Below, piece after piece: positions 1-11,199 of a stretch of DNA of 64,000 nucleotides. Positions within the stretch are counted from its first letter, which is position 1, and the number at the start of each line of letters is the position of its first letter. The notes beneath the pieces are model-generated. The model was not told where the DNA came from. It ran no database searches and saw only the letters and a list, made by a program, of their open reading frames with translations. Both the position numbers and the translations under genes were made by a program. Origin of the DNA: Symsagittifera roscoffensis (taxonomy: Eukaryota; Xenacoelomorpha; Acoela; Convolutidae); the NCBI RefSeq assembly GCF_963678635.1, contig NC_087064.1, positions 124,001-188,000 of the forward strand, given 5' to 3'.

Positions 1-2159
1 ACATTAACCCAGTAAATGTTGTTTTCATTGGCCGAGTGCTATGAAAAAAGACATGCGGACTAATTAGGTCATGGCAATCATAATTGGTTTTGATACTTAA
101 CCATATAAAACCAATTGAATCACCATAAAACTGATACTCATTCGAGAGGAAGCGGTAAACAAAAAACAGCCTCAAATTAAATTGAGGCAGATGAATTTAT
201 TTTGTTTAACAAATTTGTTTTTGATAATAAATTTCGGACCAATAACACCAAGCATAAAAAGCTTTCAAACTTTGTAATTCACTCAACTCAGTTTTTCTCG
301 CTAGTCAAAAATTTAAAGCACTAAGTTTTCGTGGTGAGAACCCATTTTTCAGTGGTGAAAATTGATTATGTTTTTTTCATCCAATTTTTTTTTCAATAGC
401 TAAGCCTAAATTTTTTATTTTTGATAAAAGTCAAGATTTTAGTCATCAATGGTTACCCAAAAAAAGCTTTTGCATTCCAAAGGGAAAAATTTTGCTTTTT
501 TCTTACATACCATCCATTTGGTTTTTTTCGGTAAAAGCCTTAAATGTTTTCGTTTTGAGATACCGATTTTATCAAAAAAACTGGTATTGCCAGAAAAAAA
601 CTATTGTGAAAATGAATTTTTAGCCATAGAGTAATTTTCTTATTTAATGAAAAACAAATTAGGATCCAAAAGTAAACCCTGCGGAACACCAAAATGTATA
701 AACTTTAAATGTGATTTTTTCCAACATAAACTTGTTGTTCCCAACATTTGGAAAAAGTAGATAACTTTTGTATTCGGGTGTGTTTTAGGGTTTTTTCTTT
801 CATTATTCTTTTTTTTGTTTCGCGCGCAACGTCAGGTAGCACAAATAATTGCGATTCGAGCAATGAAGGTGATTCCAGAACAGTCGTGATTGGAGCTAAT
901 AAGCGTGCAGGCTTAATAATATATTATGTAAGCCTAAACTAGGCCGTGAAACTTTGGAGTTTTTGGAGTTTTTGGAGTTTTTTTGCGCCATTTAGGGAAT
1001 CAAAAACAGTTTTTACAATTTTTTTTTTACAATTATGTGTCGTTTTTTTAAAAACCATTTTTCTAGAAAAATTGATTTTCAATTGGCCTATTTGACCATG
1101 ACTGTCGCATGTGCCTAATTGCTATTTTTTTGTTCAGATTTTTTATCACGCCACACAGAAAAAACTACATTTGTTTGAAAAAAACTTCGTTTTGTACGTC
1201 TATGGTCCTTGTTCTATTTTGTAAATATGACTGCAAAACATCAATAACTAGTCTCTCTTTGGATATTTTGAAAGTCTGATAAACGGAAACATTCGAATCA
1301 ATTTTATTCAAACAGTTTTAACTTTGTAACAACCCGAATCTAGGTCAAAAATTTTTCCAAAATATGGAATTATATGTTTATGAACTTTTGTTTCCTTTCA
1401 TTGTCAATACTTCATCTTAAAGGCAACACAATCAGACCGAGTTTTCCCTAATTGGTTTTTAAGCTCCGAAGTATCGCAGGGTTGACCGACCGGCAATTGC
1501 GGCGTACAAAAAATTAAAAAAAGTATTTTAAACATTTAAACGTTAACTCAAAACATAACTTGTTTAGGAACCTCAACGACTTAGTGAGTAACCTGCTGAT
1601 CACGAGAACTGTGTGGGGTTAGTGGCGGACGTCGCAACAAATATTCAAACCTTTCCGTTCGTTATATGCCGGGCCTTTTGCAAACCCCCTCATTGTATCG
1701 CCCCTCTTTTCCCGTTCAAGTGATCTCACACTGATTGAATTCGACATAGCAACTGATTATAATGCTGTTAATTGTTCTTTCAAACAAACCTTGAACAAAA
1801 CGCTTAAACTAAAGTTAAGTTTTACCGTCAAACTTATGCTCAAGTGATTTGCTGGAGGAAGGATTAACTATTGATAGCTTCGGTGGACTAAGTTGAGATC
1901 TCCCCCTGAGCCGTCTAGGGGGAGGATGTTAACTTGGTTCTGAGTTCCGAGTTTTGAGCCAATCGCAATAGAGCATTTTACATGCAGCACTAAGTAGTTT
2001 TAATTAAAAGTAAACGCTGAGTGGAGGATCTTAGCTTGGTCAGTTGGAAGGGGGGAGGCGAGATTAACTTGATCCGCTTCCGCTTCAGTTGATTCTTTGG
2101 CTGCTCACTTTTGAAAATGTTTTGGCCATTAAAAACATGCGAATTTCTTAGCCCATAGT
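1..2159. other. Non-coding flank with repeat relics
   Basis: No credible gene is seen. Open frames at 449-634 and 748-942 are short and lie in AT-rich, T-run sequence without codon bias. 951-983 is a short TTTTGGAG-type microsatellite. 1900-1924 is a hairpin (CTCCCCCT / AGGGGGAG, 9-nt loop). It is followed by GAGGATGTTAACTTGG, which resembles the internal palindrome of the hAT-type MITE further right, so 1890-2090 may be an old MITE relic. 740-1330 belongs to a diverged repeat listed separately. Confidence 0.5.
740..1330 (+). repeat. Diverged interspersed repeat R3, copy 1
   Basis: This stretch shares ordered, diverged blocks with 12865-13420. Both contain a TATTCGGGTGTGTTT block followed by a T-rich run, then a block around GCTTA/AGCCGTGAAA, a TTGGAGTTTT block, and an ATGACTGTCG block. 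It is non-coding as far as I can see. The family is unknown; no terminal repeats were found. Confidence 0.45.
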
Positions 2160-3671
2160 CTAATTTGAAAAGTACAAAATTTTAAGCTCAGTATCATTAG
2201 ATGGTTGACATTCCTTCGGGAGAATGGCAAGCCGACCTCCCCATAAAGACGCGAATAAAGCTACATTTTCACACTGTTGATTGATTCTGACCATTGGCTT
2301 CAAAAGACTTTTGGCGTCCGATTTTCGATCTAGATCTGTTCGGTAGATGTCAATTCGTCCCTTTTCTGATGAGTTCATTTTTGCCAAAAACGTCGAGTTA
2401 TCCATTTGAAGCATTGCAAAGTCCGAATAAATGATATCATTAAGCGTGAATTCAAAACTTGGCCATGAAGCCAAAAGTTGACCACTCTCTTTCCATTTAT
2501 GGACTCTGAAACTCTCGGTCATGTCGCCTCGTTGAATTGAAGCCACGAAGTGGTTCCCGACAAGTTTCAAGTCGCGGATACGAGAACTCATTCGGAAGCG
2601 CCGAGGGGGTAACAGATCGTCCATGAAAACCAAAATTTCTGTCGTTTCTTCTGATTTCACTAGTAAGAGATAATCATTATCGCCAGTCATTGTGAACTGT
2701 TCGCCTGTAACTTCGAAAACTGTCTTTGCCGATTCTTTCTCTACAAACTCTCTGCCTTCGCTCAATTTGAAAACCTTCAGAACTTGTTTATTCTCACATA
2801 CGTCTATTAAAACATAGCAACCATTTTTAATCAGGGAAACATCGGAGCAATTTTGAAATGCTCCTCTTTTATACAAAGCAAAAACTTTTCCCAGGATTTC
2901 TTCAGCTATTTTGTATAGTCCGACAACTTCAATGTGCAATTTTACCCAGTCAAATATGGATGTCAATATTTTGATTGCAAGGCGACTGGGGTTCTGTACT
3001 CCACCGAAACGATGCAGGCAAAACGTGGCGATTCTTTCAATTTCTTTCGAGTGATTTAGATTAGTCAAGGTTGCTTTCAGAAATGCATCTTCAGTGCTAT
3101 CCTTTAAACCATGCATCTGATAAAAGTTTACTTGTTTGCTATCAAGAGTTGATGTCAAATCTTCCATGATATTGAGATAGCTTTTTAGCCCAGACTGAAA
3201 CCTAGCAAATGTGTCGTGCAAGCTTTTCGTTTTGGTTAAATCGCACTCAATTTCTGCTGAAATATCTGAACATAGGCTTTCGAAGTCAGTTTCCGGCAAT
3301 AAGTTCAAAATGTTTTCATTCACGCTAATAAGTGAGTGATTTTCCAAGTTTTCAGCTATCGGAGTTGTCAGAAGTTCGTTCAGTTTCTGTCGAACTTCAA
3401 GCAGCATTCGATCACGCATTTCAGTTTTAGTTTTGAGCGCTATCACTTTTTTGATCCGTTCAACTGAGATTGGGGTCACTTGATGACCTGCGTGACCTTT
3501 TTCCCATTCACGGTGGGAAATGAGTTTTTCGCAAGAGTTGCAGAATAGTTTATATTGCTCGTTGTCCAGACTGGTTTCGTAATTTGACTTTTGAGTCCGC
3601 TTTTCTTCTTCAATTCGAGACTTGGCCGCCTGAAAAGTGCGATAAGCTGCCTTCATGGTAATCAATAGGTC
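2160..3671 (-). CDS. TRIM-like B-box/coiled-coil protein, last coding exon
   Basis: This 503-residue exon ends in TAG at 2160-2162. After an A/K/E-rich stretch it has a B-box-like segment (FCNSCEKL, then EKGHAGH) near residues 40-65: a CxxC and an HxxH are kept, but the middle Cys pair of a standard B-box 2 is absent. Leu/Glu/Lys-rich helical sequence follows to about residue 300. The last 200 residues have short strand-like repeats such as NGCYVLIDV and GDNDYLLLV that could form a beta-propeller; this part is inferred only. The exon starts after an AG at 3672-3673 and joins in frame (phase 0) to the upstream RING exon across a 91-bp GT-AG intron (3672-3762). TRIM-type proteins are usually ubiquitin ligases or cytoplasmic scaffolds. 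Function here is not established. Confidence 0.75.
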   Translation of the reverse strand, partial: DLLITMKAAYRTFQAAKSRIEEEKRTQKSNYETSLDNEQYKLFCNSCEKLISHREWEKGHAGHQVTPISVERIKKVIALKTKTEMRDRMLLEVRQKLNELLTTPIAENLENHSLISVNENILNLLPETDFESLCSDISAEIECDLTKTKSLHDTFARFQSGLKSYLNIMEDLTSTLDSKQVNFYQMHGLKDSTEDAFLKATLTNLNHSKEIERIATFCLHRFGGVQNPSRLAIKILTSIFDWVKLHIEVVGLYKIAEEILGKVFALYKRGAFQNCSDVSLIKNGCYVLIDVCENKQVLKVFKLSEGREFVEKESAKTVFEVTGEQFTMTGDNDYLLLVKSEETTEILVFMDDLLPPRRFRMSSRIRDLKLVGNHFVASIQRGDMTESFRVHKWKESGQLLASWPSFEFTLNDIIYSDFAMLQMDNSTFLAKMNSSEKGRIDIYRTDLDRKSDAKSLLKPMVRINQQCENVALFASLWGGRLAILPKECQPSNDTELKILYFSN

Positions 3672-3762
3672 CTATTTGGTACCACAAAAAGGTTTGGCTT
3701 AAAGTTATGACCGGTTATCTTGCATAATTAAAGCAAAGTTTCTTCTTTCATAAACTACTTAC

Positions 3763-3927
3763 ATCTACGATTCCAACCAGCGTGTAATTTTTTGGCAATT
3801 GTTTTGTTTTCACCTTCCTCAAGTCAAACTGACAAATGGGACACTTGGGGTTCTTGTTTTTCAGCACATTACCCACACAGAGTCTGGGCGGCCCACAGAA
3901 AGTATGGCCACAGGGCAAAATCAAGGG
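3763..3927 (-). CDS. RING-finger exon, C-terminal half (partial)
   Basis: This encodes the second half of a RING domain: LPCGHTFC (zinc ligands of the CxHxxC type), then about 15 residues later PKCPIC, the closing CxxC. It ends at a good GTAAGT donor (3757-3762) and continues in frame into 2160-3671. The first RING cysteines and the start codon lie in or beyond the 200-bp N gap. The spacing after CGHTFC is unusual: the expected Cys three residues on is Pro and the next Cys comes later (GPPRLC), so the domain carries a small insertion or is degenerate. RING plus B-box identifies a TRIM-like protein. Confidence 0.7.
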
Positions 3928-4127
3928 NNNNNNNNNNNNNNNNNNNNNNNNNNNNNNNNNNNNNNNNNNNNNNNNNNNNNNNNNNNNNNNNNNNNNNNNN
4001 NNNNNNNNNNNNNNNNNNNNNNNNNNNNNNNNNNNNNNNNNNNNNNNNNNNNNNNNNNNNNNNNNNNNNNNNNNNNNNNNNNNNNNNNNNNNNNNNNNNN
4101 NNNNNNNNNNNNNNNNNNNNNNNNNNN
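3928..4127. other. Assembly gap (200 N)
   Basis: A run of exactly 200 N separates the RING exon from a transposon fragment. An open frame reading through the Ns joins RING sequence to transposon sequence and is not a real protein. The true gap size is unknown. Confidence 0.98.
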
Positions 4128-6267
4128 AAGGTGATGATTCGGAATGGTTTCTATTGGCTGATTTTGAACTAGATTTGTTCAAGTATTTTTCAGCCTGTTT
4201 ATTTGAACATGTGTATGTTCAAAATGATTAAAAAGAAGGTGATAAATAATGAAAATTAAAGTTGGTTTTGAAATTCAACTTTCTTCAATATTTTAGATTG
4301 TGGTTTGAAGGTTTTATATTTTGATCTATGATCAGATTTCTCTTTTTGATCCTGTGGTAGAATTTTTTTGTCATTTTCCGATTTTTTCTTTCTTTTTGAG
4401 GTGTTTTTGTTTCTGGTTTAGGAGATTTTTGGTGAACTAATTCTTTTTGGTTTGATTTTGAAATCATATGTTCATCAGTGTTTTGATTTTGTTCAATTTG
4501 TGAATTGATTTGAACAATTTTTGAACCTGTAAAAGAATATAGTTGAAATAATTCACGGAATGCGTATTCTTTTGGATAATAGGGTAATAGGTAATTTCGA
4601 TGTTGAACTTTTCCTTTTTTAATTGAGTCAGTAAGTTTGTATGTTACATCAATGGGTTTATCAATTATTTAATATGGTCCTTTTCGGAGTGGTTGTAACT
4701 TTTTGGAAATTCGTTTTTGTGTCGTAAAGTTTGGAATTAAAACAAAGTTTCCAATTTTTAAATTTGTGTAAAGCCCGAATTGATTTGGTTATTTATGTTT
4801 TGCCTTTGTAACAATTTTTTTGTTATTTTTTGATAACCTTCGTTTTGTTTTTTATCTCTATTTAAAATCAATGCGGTAGGTGTACCGGAAGCTAAATTTT
4901 ATATTTTGTGGATGATGAAAGTGGTCTTCATCATGAGTATGTAATGAAAACTTGTAACATATTGAATCTTTATTGGGTTGACAATAACCTTGTGCATTTT
5001 TATGGGCGTTTGCTGTAAGCATTATTGGCTTTCGTGGTTTTTGATTAAAAACCATTTTATATGGTGATTTTTCTAGTGTTGTTGTAATTTGTGAATTATA
5101 GGATAAAGGAAGTAATTTTACATCTGTTGAACATTCGGTATATCGTGTATCAATTCCATTAATGACACATTTGAGGTATTCTTGTAATGAACGGTTCATT
5201 GCTTCGATTAATCCATTTGTCCAAGGTGCATGAGATGTACGTGGCTTATGTTTAATGTTATTTAAGTGTCATAATGTGATAATTTCGTTATTAATAAACT
5301 CAGTGCCGTTGTCTGCGACTAGTATTTCGGATAATCCGAATTTAGCTATCCATTGGTCGTAGAGTGTTGTATATGCATAGTAAGTATTACAATAAGGTAC
5401 TGGGTTGAGTGCTACATAGTGTGTAAATGCATTCAACGATGACCATTTTATATGAGTTTCCTTCTGAGGATGGTGAAATTGGTCCTTTTGTGTCAAATGA
5501 GATTCTATGATAGACTTTGTCCTTTAAAATCTTGTTTTTCTGCATTTTGTTTTTGATTTGGATATGGTTTTTTTAATTGGCATATCATGCAATCGTTGCA
5601 TAATACTTTAATCTAAATTGTTGCATTTGGGAAATAAAAATTTTGGATAAAATTAGAGTTTGTCTTTTCTGATCCTGAATGTCTTTTAGTATGTTGGGTA
5701 TGTGAAGTGTTGAATGCTATCAACATCATAGTTAAAGGTAGACAAATTACTTTAAAAACAGTTGTTTGATTTTCTAAAATGTCTGTGGTTTCTATTATAG
5801 TGGTATTATTGAATTTTCTGAAATATCCAAGGAGTGTTTTGTTTCTTAAGATTGTAGTATCAGCTTTTGTTGGTTTAGTTTTACATTTGTGCCATGATTT
5901 TTGTTGTCTGATGACTGGGTCGTAATTTTGATATTTTCGTAAAAATTTGAGTGTAATTTTTTCTGATGTTGGTTGAAAAATGTTTTCTTCTTCTTTTTTT
6001 GATAGGGGTGTTGTGTCAAGTGGGTCATGTAGATAAAAAACTTGATTTATCGTGTATTTTGAATCATTTGATAACGGCCCTGATAAATTTTTTGTATCAG
6101 TTAGATTTTCTTCTTCTATTAAAGGGAGTGTGTAATTTTTTCTGTGATTGTTATTTAATTCGTTTTTGTTGAGTATTATTTTTGATCCAATGTGAATATG
6201 GAATCGGCTTGAATGTAGATGTGCCTAGTAAATCATCTTCATAGTGGTTGTTTTGACAGTCTAAAAA
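4128..6267 (-). mobile_element. Truncated Ty3/gypsy fragment (integrase region)
   Basis: This is a diverged copy of the part of the large right-hand element lying at about 52.15-54.33 kb, in the same orientation. Matching landmarks are the integrase core, the GPY module, and the block just upstream of the integrase. It ends abruptly at 6267, where the match to 54.3 kb stops after a TTGTTTTGACA block and MITE interior sequence begins. The left end reaches the N gap. It has many stops and frameshifts and is dead. Confidence 0.85.
4858..5496 (-). pseudogene. Ty3/gypsy integrase core, broken
   Basis: Two open segments (5269-5496 and 4858-5199) encode an integrase catalytic core broken by frameshifts. 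VADNGTEFINN carries the second catalytic Asp and NGLIEAMNRSLQEYL carries the catalytic Glu. The first Asp would be in the NAFTHY block, where the residue before A is Asn, so it seems substituted. Downstream, around 4680-4720, there is a recognisable GPY-type C-terminal motif. This copy keeps the Glu region that the larger copy at 53.2 kb has lost. Confidence 0.75.
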
Positions 6268-6594
6268 TCCTCCCCCCTAAACGTGTTTAAGATGAGAATT
6301 TTAACCTGGTCCACACGCTGTTTTGGCCGTATTTCTTGCGCTGCAGGCAGGATTTTGAAAAAATAGGTAAAAAAGCGTTTTTAGGCTCGTTTTGGAAAAT
6401 TTTGACAAAAGAATTGCGTTTTTTTAAGCGCGCGCTCCCCCTCAAAGTTAGTGTATATTGGCGCCAAAAACCCCTATAAAACAAATTTAACGTCGGTCGG
6501 CAAAAATGGATTTTCAAAAATAGTAAAAAGTGGGAGACCTTTGGGTCGCCAGGGGCTCGAACCCCTGAAGAGGAAGTGGAGGTCCGCCCCCAGC
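6268..6594 (+). mobile_element. hAT-type MITE, internal/right-truncated piece
   Basis: It begins inside the MITE (CCTCCCCCCTAAACG palindrome) directly at the breakpoint with the Ty3/gypsy fragment. It ends at CCCCCAGC, where it switches to host sequence GATCTGATAATGAC. The right terminal repeat is missing, as in the copy ending at 15533. The switch at a shared CAGC suggests a microhomology deletion. Confidence 0.6.
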
Positions 6595-7934
6595 GATCTG
6601 ATAATGACTAATGCTTGGTTGATTTTTTTGTTTTAATGTGCTCCTTATTCATCACTCTAACAGCAATTTCATTCAATCTGTCGCCATTTCTTATCAAAAT
6701 TGTCTGTGTCGCATTCCAAAATTCCTCAGATGAATTGCAAAATACAATTTCAAACTGCTTATCAGTTCATATCTTGTAAAAATTGGTAAGTTAAGTTCAA
6801 GTTTGGTTCATTGAGCCTATACCCTTGCATACTTATGAATGCCATAGTCATTTGACTTGTATTGATTCTACGAATAGGAGTGGAAAATCCAGGATGAAAT
6901 GTTTATTTATCATACAACAACAATCACAACAATAAAGAGCGAGAAATTACTGACGCTAATTATCAAAGAAAATCAGTCCAATTTTGGCGCCAAAATGTCT
7001 GCAACTGCAAATTAAACAATTATTTTGTCGCCAAAACGTCTAAATTGCAAGTTTTCTCTCCCAAATTGTTTATGTACCATTGATGATTGTAAAAATTTGC
7101 CGTTTCTGTTTTGTTCGCCACACTTAATATGTTGAAATTTAATCAAAATGTTGGCACTGTTCAACAAAGTTTTCATTTTCGGCACTGTTCAAATAAATTT
7201 TATTTTTTAGCGCTATTGTACTTCAGCCTTGTTGTACTGCCCCTGTGTGAGTATTGATACGGAAATCTTAGGATTGCAAGCAAGTGGCTTGCCACTAGCC
7301 TAATTGCGTTTGGAGATAGTTTATGAAATAGTTATAGTTTTAACGTGCGAAATAATCAGGCGAGATATCACTATATACCGCACTCTTACTCGTTCCAAAC
7401 TGAATTGAGGCTTACTAATTGGTCATTTTAGTGCCACTCAAAATGAAGTATTTTACATGGGGTATTGGCAGTCCAAAACTCATAATTTATCAAATTTTTG
7501 TTTTAAAAGTTTTTTAAACCAGTTAAGCAGCAGTCGTTAAACAATTTGCAACTGCTGAAAAACTATCTTTTTACCCAGCAAATAAACTTTGAGTTGCAAG
7601 GTATTTGCTTGTGGATTTAACAAACATTTGATAGTTGGAGTTGCGGTTGAGTTTTGACCTGAAAAATTGTGAAAATATAAATAACTGACAGAAAAGATTT
7701 CTAAAAAATGTGGATATTGATTTTTTTCCATGCAGATCATACGTCGCATCCAGGATGAAAAAATGTGGATATTGATTTTTTTCCATGCAGATCATACGTC
7801 GCACCCAGGATGGTGCTCTGTATGAAACTTTTTTTCCATGGAAAAACCCTGTCATTTGACATAAAAACCCATGCAAAACAAAATCAGTTTTGATGCAACT
7901 TCTTGTCATCAAAATCTTTCCTCAGTATCAGAAA
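6595..7934. repeat. Host repeat W, copy 1
   Basis: Non-coding repeat with ordered landmarks: TTTTAATGTGCTCC (6633), CTGTCGCCATTT, GACGCTAATTATC, CTCGTTCCAAACTG (7388), GCAACTGCTGAAAAAC (7548) and CCATGCAGATCATACG (7729). The block holding the last landmark is tandemly doubled with a 55-bp period (7708 and 7763). Short frames such as 7537-7749 recur only because the repeat recurs. Origin unknown. Confidence 0.7.
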
Positions 7935-7942
7935 GTTGAAAT

Positions 7943-8151
7943 CAGGAGCGGATCTAGGATTTTCTCGAGGGGGGGCGGATTTTCAAAAAAAATTCGAAAA
8001 TTTTGACGAACTTTTTTTTAGGTCGACCAAATTGAATTTCCGAGCTCTGCTAAAGCACTAAAAAGACGCTGGTTTCAAGTTAGCATCCTCCCCCTCCCCC
8101 CAAAAAAGACCAGGTTAAGATCATCCATCCCAGCAGCGCTGAATTTAAATT
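7943..8151 (+). mobile_element. hAT-type MITE, left end only
   Basis: Starts with CAGGAGCGGATCTAGG preceded by GTTGAAAT, a one-base variant of the GTTGAGAT target duplication seen in the other array copies. It is cut at about 8151, where host repeat W sequence resumes (GTAACTTAAATTCAAG). Confidence 0.65.
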
Positions 8152-9224
8152 AGTTTCGTGAAAATTGGTAACTTAAATTCAAGTTTGGTTCATTGAGCCT
8201 ATACCCTTGCATATTTATGAATGCCAGAGTCAGTCATTTGACTTGTAATGGTTCTACGAATATGAGTGGAAAACCCAGGATGAAATATCTTCTCACCATA
8301 CAACAAAAATCACAACAATAAAGAGCGAGAAGTTACTGACGCTAATTATCAAAGAAAGTTAGTCCAATTTCGGCGCCAAAATGTCTGCAACTGCAAATTA
8401 AACAATTATTTTGTCGCCAAAACGTCTAAATTTCAAATTTTCTCTCCCAAAATTTTTAAGTACCATTTATGATTGTAAAAGTTCGCCGTTTATTTTTTGT
8501 TTGTCACACTTAATATGTTGAAACTTAATCATTTTTTTGGCACTGTTGAACAAAGATTTCAATTTCGGCATTGTTGTACTGCCCCTGTGTGAGTATTGAT
8601 ATGGAGATCTTAGGATTGCAAGCAGGTGCCTTGCAACTAGCCTAATTGCGGCTGGAGGTAGTTTATTAAATAGTTATAGTTTCAACGTGCGAAATAATCA
8701 GGCGAGTTATCCCTATATACCGCACTCTTACTCGTTCCAAACTGAATTGAGGCTTACTAATTGGTCATTTTAGTGCGAATTAATTTGAAGTATTTTAAAT
8801 GGGTTATTGGCAGCCCAAAACTCATAGTTCATCAAATTTTTGTTTTTATAAGTTTTTTTGAAACCAATTAAGCAGCAGTCGTTAAAAAATTTGCAACTGC
8901 TGAAAAACTATCTTTTTACCCAGCAAATAAACTTTGAGTTGCAAGGTATTTGCTTGTGGATTTAACAAACATTTGGTAGTTGGAGTTGCGGTTGAGTTTT
9001 GACCTGAAAAATTGTGAAAATATAAATAACCGACAGAAATGGTTTCTAAAGAAAGTAGATATTATTTTTTTTCCATGCAGATCATACGTCGCACCCAGTA
9101 TGGTGCATTGTATGAAACTTTTTTTCTATGGACAAACCCCAATATTTGACATAAGAAACTGATGCAAACAAAATCAGTTTTGATGCAACTTCTTGTGATC
9201 AAAATATTTCCTTAGTATAAGAAA
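8152..9224. repeat. Host repeat W, copy 2
   Basis: Same landmark order as copy 1 but starting later, at the GGTAACTT block. It contains the GACGCTAATTATC, CCCCTGTGTGAGTATTG, CTCGTTCCAAACTG and GCAACTGCTGAAAAAC blocks. It runs into the GTTGAGAT site that flanks the intact MITE. No gene seen. Confidence 0.7.
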
Positions 9225-9232
9225 GTTGAGAT

Positions 9233-9878
9233 CAGGAGCCGATCTAGTTTTTTCTCGAGGGGGGGGGGGGGGGCGGATTTTCAAAAAAATATCGAAAATT
9301 TTGACGACAATTTTTTTTAGGTCGACCAAATTGAATTTCCGAGCTCTGCTAAAGCACTAAAAAGACGCTGGTTTCAAGTTAACATCCTCCCCCCTCCCCC
9401 CAAAAAAGACCAGGTTAAGATCCTTCATCCCAGCAGCGCTGAATTTAAATTAAATTTGCTAAGCGCTCCATGTAAAACGCTCGATTCTGATGGGCTGAAC
9501 ATTCCCAACAGAAACCCAAGTTAACATCCTCCCCCCTAAACGTGTTTAGGGTGAGAATGTTAACCTGGTGCAGACGCTGTTTTGGCCGTATTTCTTACGC
9601 CGCAGGCAAGCTGTTGAAAAAACAGGTAAAAAAGCCGTTTTTGGTCACTTTTTGGAAAATTTTGACAAAAGAATTGGGCTTTTTTTGGCGCGCGCTCCCA
9701 CTCAAAGTTAGTATATATTGGCGCCAAAGGCCCCTTTAAAAAAAACTAAGCGTCGGTCGGCAAAAATGGATTTTTAAAAATAGTACAAAGGGGGTACCCT
9801 TTGTGTCGGCAGGGGGTCGAATCCCTGAAGAGGGAGTAAGCGTCCACTACCCCCCCAGCCCCCCTAAATCCGGCCCTG
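9233..9878 (+). mobile_element. hAT-type MITE, complete copy with 8-bp TSD
   Basis: 646 bp. It starts CAGGAGCCGATCTAG and ends CTAAATCCGGCCCTG, giving imperfect inverted ends of the CAGGGxCGGAT type. It is flanked on both sides by GTTGAGAT (9225-9232 and 9879-9886). An 8-bp target duplication with CAGGG-type ends is the signature of hAT transposons. There is no transposase, so it is non-autonomous. Inside is an imperfect palindrome centred on CTAAACGTGTTTAG (about 9519-9563) and a hairpin CAGGG-GGTCGAAT-CCCTG. Confidence 0.85.
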
Positions 9879-9886
9879 GTTGAGAT

Positions 9887-10034
9887 GGTCTCATAAAAAG
9901 TTTCAAATAAAATGCAAACGAAAAATTGATTTTGTCTCTGGATTCTACAGATGCACACGCAACAAACGGTGCGCCTCTTAAAGGTACAAATTGTCCTTGT
10001 AATGAGTGCGACTATGTCCAACGACAAGAAGTGT
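9887..10034. repeat. Spacer between MITE and palindromic segment P
   Basis: Non-coding block found after the MITE in three places (also 17166 and 19646 onwards). In this copy it jumps straight into palindromic segment P. In the 19.6-kb copy it continues into a host block and the R1 left end, so about 360 bp is missing here. Confidence 0.5.
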
Positions 10035-10169
10035 CATAAAGTCATAAAAGTTTCATACATTTTTGCAAAATGAGTTTAGTTGAATTTCAAAGGTATATTA
10101 TAGTTGTTTTGGTATCGAAATTGGTATCTCTTCATAAAAAAAATGAAAAAAATGGTATGAGAAAAACAG

Positions 10170-10209
10170 CTAACCATACATTTTCCATATATGGAAATTG
10201 TATGATTAG
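10170..10209. repeat. Imperfect 40-bp palindrome
   Basis: The arms meet at CCATATATGG. A few mismatches occur near the outer ends. Its partner in the duplicated copy is 20295-20334. Confidence 0.85.
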
Positions 10210-10347
10210 GTTTTTTTAAAAGTTTTTTTTTTGTGAAAAAAAAGCTTTGAACAATCACTTCAACTGCTGGCAGAACATTTCAGCGTTTTTTGGGCTGCTA
10301 CGACTGAAAACTTTGTCTTTTTTTATTTTTGTTATCTGAAAAAAAAA

Positions 10348-10387
10348 CTAGTCATACAATTTCCATATATGGAAATTGTATGACTAG
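10348..10387. repeat. Perfect 40-bp palindrome
   Basis: The left arm CTAGTCATACAATTTCCATA is exactly the reverse complement of the right arm, with no spacer. The outer neighbours (A and C) do not pair, so the palindrome is exactly 40 bp. It is preserved unchanged at 20473-20512. Confidence 0.97.
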
Positions 10388-11043
10388 CATTTTTTTGATG
10401 ACGACGACAAAAATTTCGACGACGACAAGTATTTTTGAAATTGTCCACAAAGATTTTTGTGCTTCTTTTCCGATCGCAAATTGATTTCCGTATTCAAACA
10501 AACATTTTGTGTATAGTTGTGTATAATTTGTGTATAACGTAGTCCTGGATATACTAATATCGGATTTTTTTCCTTTTCTCTTCATAACTTTTTTTCAAAC
10601 TTGCTTAAAACTCCTCTTTCTTTTTTTTGAATGACATGTTTTTGTATCCCTTGATCAATGTCTGGTAATTTAAAAATTCAAATTTTAGAAATAATCATCT
10701 TTGAAAATTATTGCCAAAACTGAAAAGTTCATTACTTTCGTTATAATATTCGTCTGAGACAGAAGTAACACAAATCAGGCTGTTTCCAATGCATTATAAA
10801 TATTATAAATGCGAGACGGCCAAACCGTCGGTTACTACGTTTGAGTAATCAAGGTGTATGTCATTTGTGTTCGGTTACTAACACAACCAAAAAATTTTGA
10901 GAAATCAAAGTGTAAAAAATAAAAATTTTTGGTAAATGGAAAAATGCTAGTCATACAATTTCCATATATGAAAAAAAAACTAATCATAGACCTTTCATGC
11001 AATTTTCTGTACGTATGGAATTGTATAGAAAGTGTATGACTGA

Positions 11044-11199
11044 GCGTGTGGGGGGATGATTATTTCCATGAAAAAATTCAAATTTTGGAAAAAAAATTCA
11101 TTTTATTTTATTTCTTTTAATTTTTTATGTTATTACTGCTGCTCCATAAACCTTAAAAGGCAGTCAAAACATTCAGGGCTTCGCCCTGATACGAGCAGT
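11044..11199 (+). repeat. R1 repeat, right part
   Basis: Starts at GCGTGTGGGGGGATGA and ends with the nested hairpin end: TCAGGGCTTCGCCCTGA followed by TACGAGCAGT. The left part of R1 is absent here, with segment P in its place. Confidence 0.75.

Larger units (their letters stand above)
10035..11043. repeat. Palindrome-rich segment P, copy A
   Basis: AT-rich segment of about 1 kb with several near-perfect palindromes built on CATACAATTTCCATATATGG. It has a hairpin GACGGCCAAACCGTC and ends in GTGTATGACTGAGC just before the right part of an R1 repeat. It is nearly identical to 20091-21163. The open frames at 10076-10258 and 10352-10585 recur in both copies but are low-complexity and read through the palindromes, so I do not call them genes. 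Confidence 0.7.

Noticed and set aside
3748-4182. Open frame running through the N gap
   Set aside because: The right end matches transposon sequence at about 52.15 kb and the left end is the RING exon. The Ns hide the junction, so it is a chimera.
9790-9835. tRNA T-arm-like GGGGGTCGAATCCC hairpin in the MITE
   Set aside because: No A box or cloverleaf around it, and the loop is 8 nt. It is part of the MITE interior.
10076-10585. Two small minus-strand frames in segment P
   Set aside because: They read through the palindromes, are low-complexity, and are shared with 20201-20710 only by duplication.
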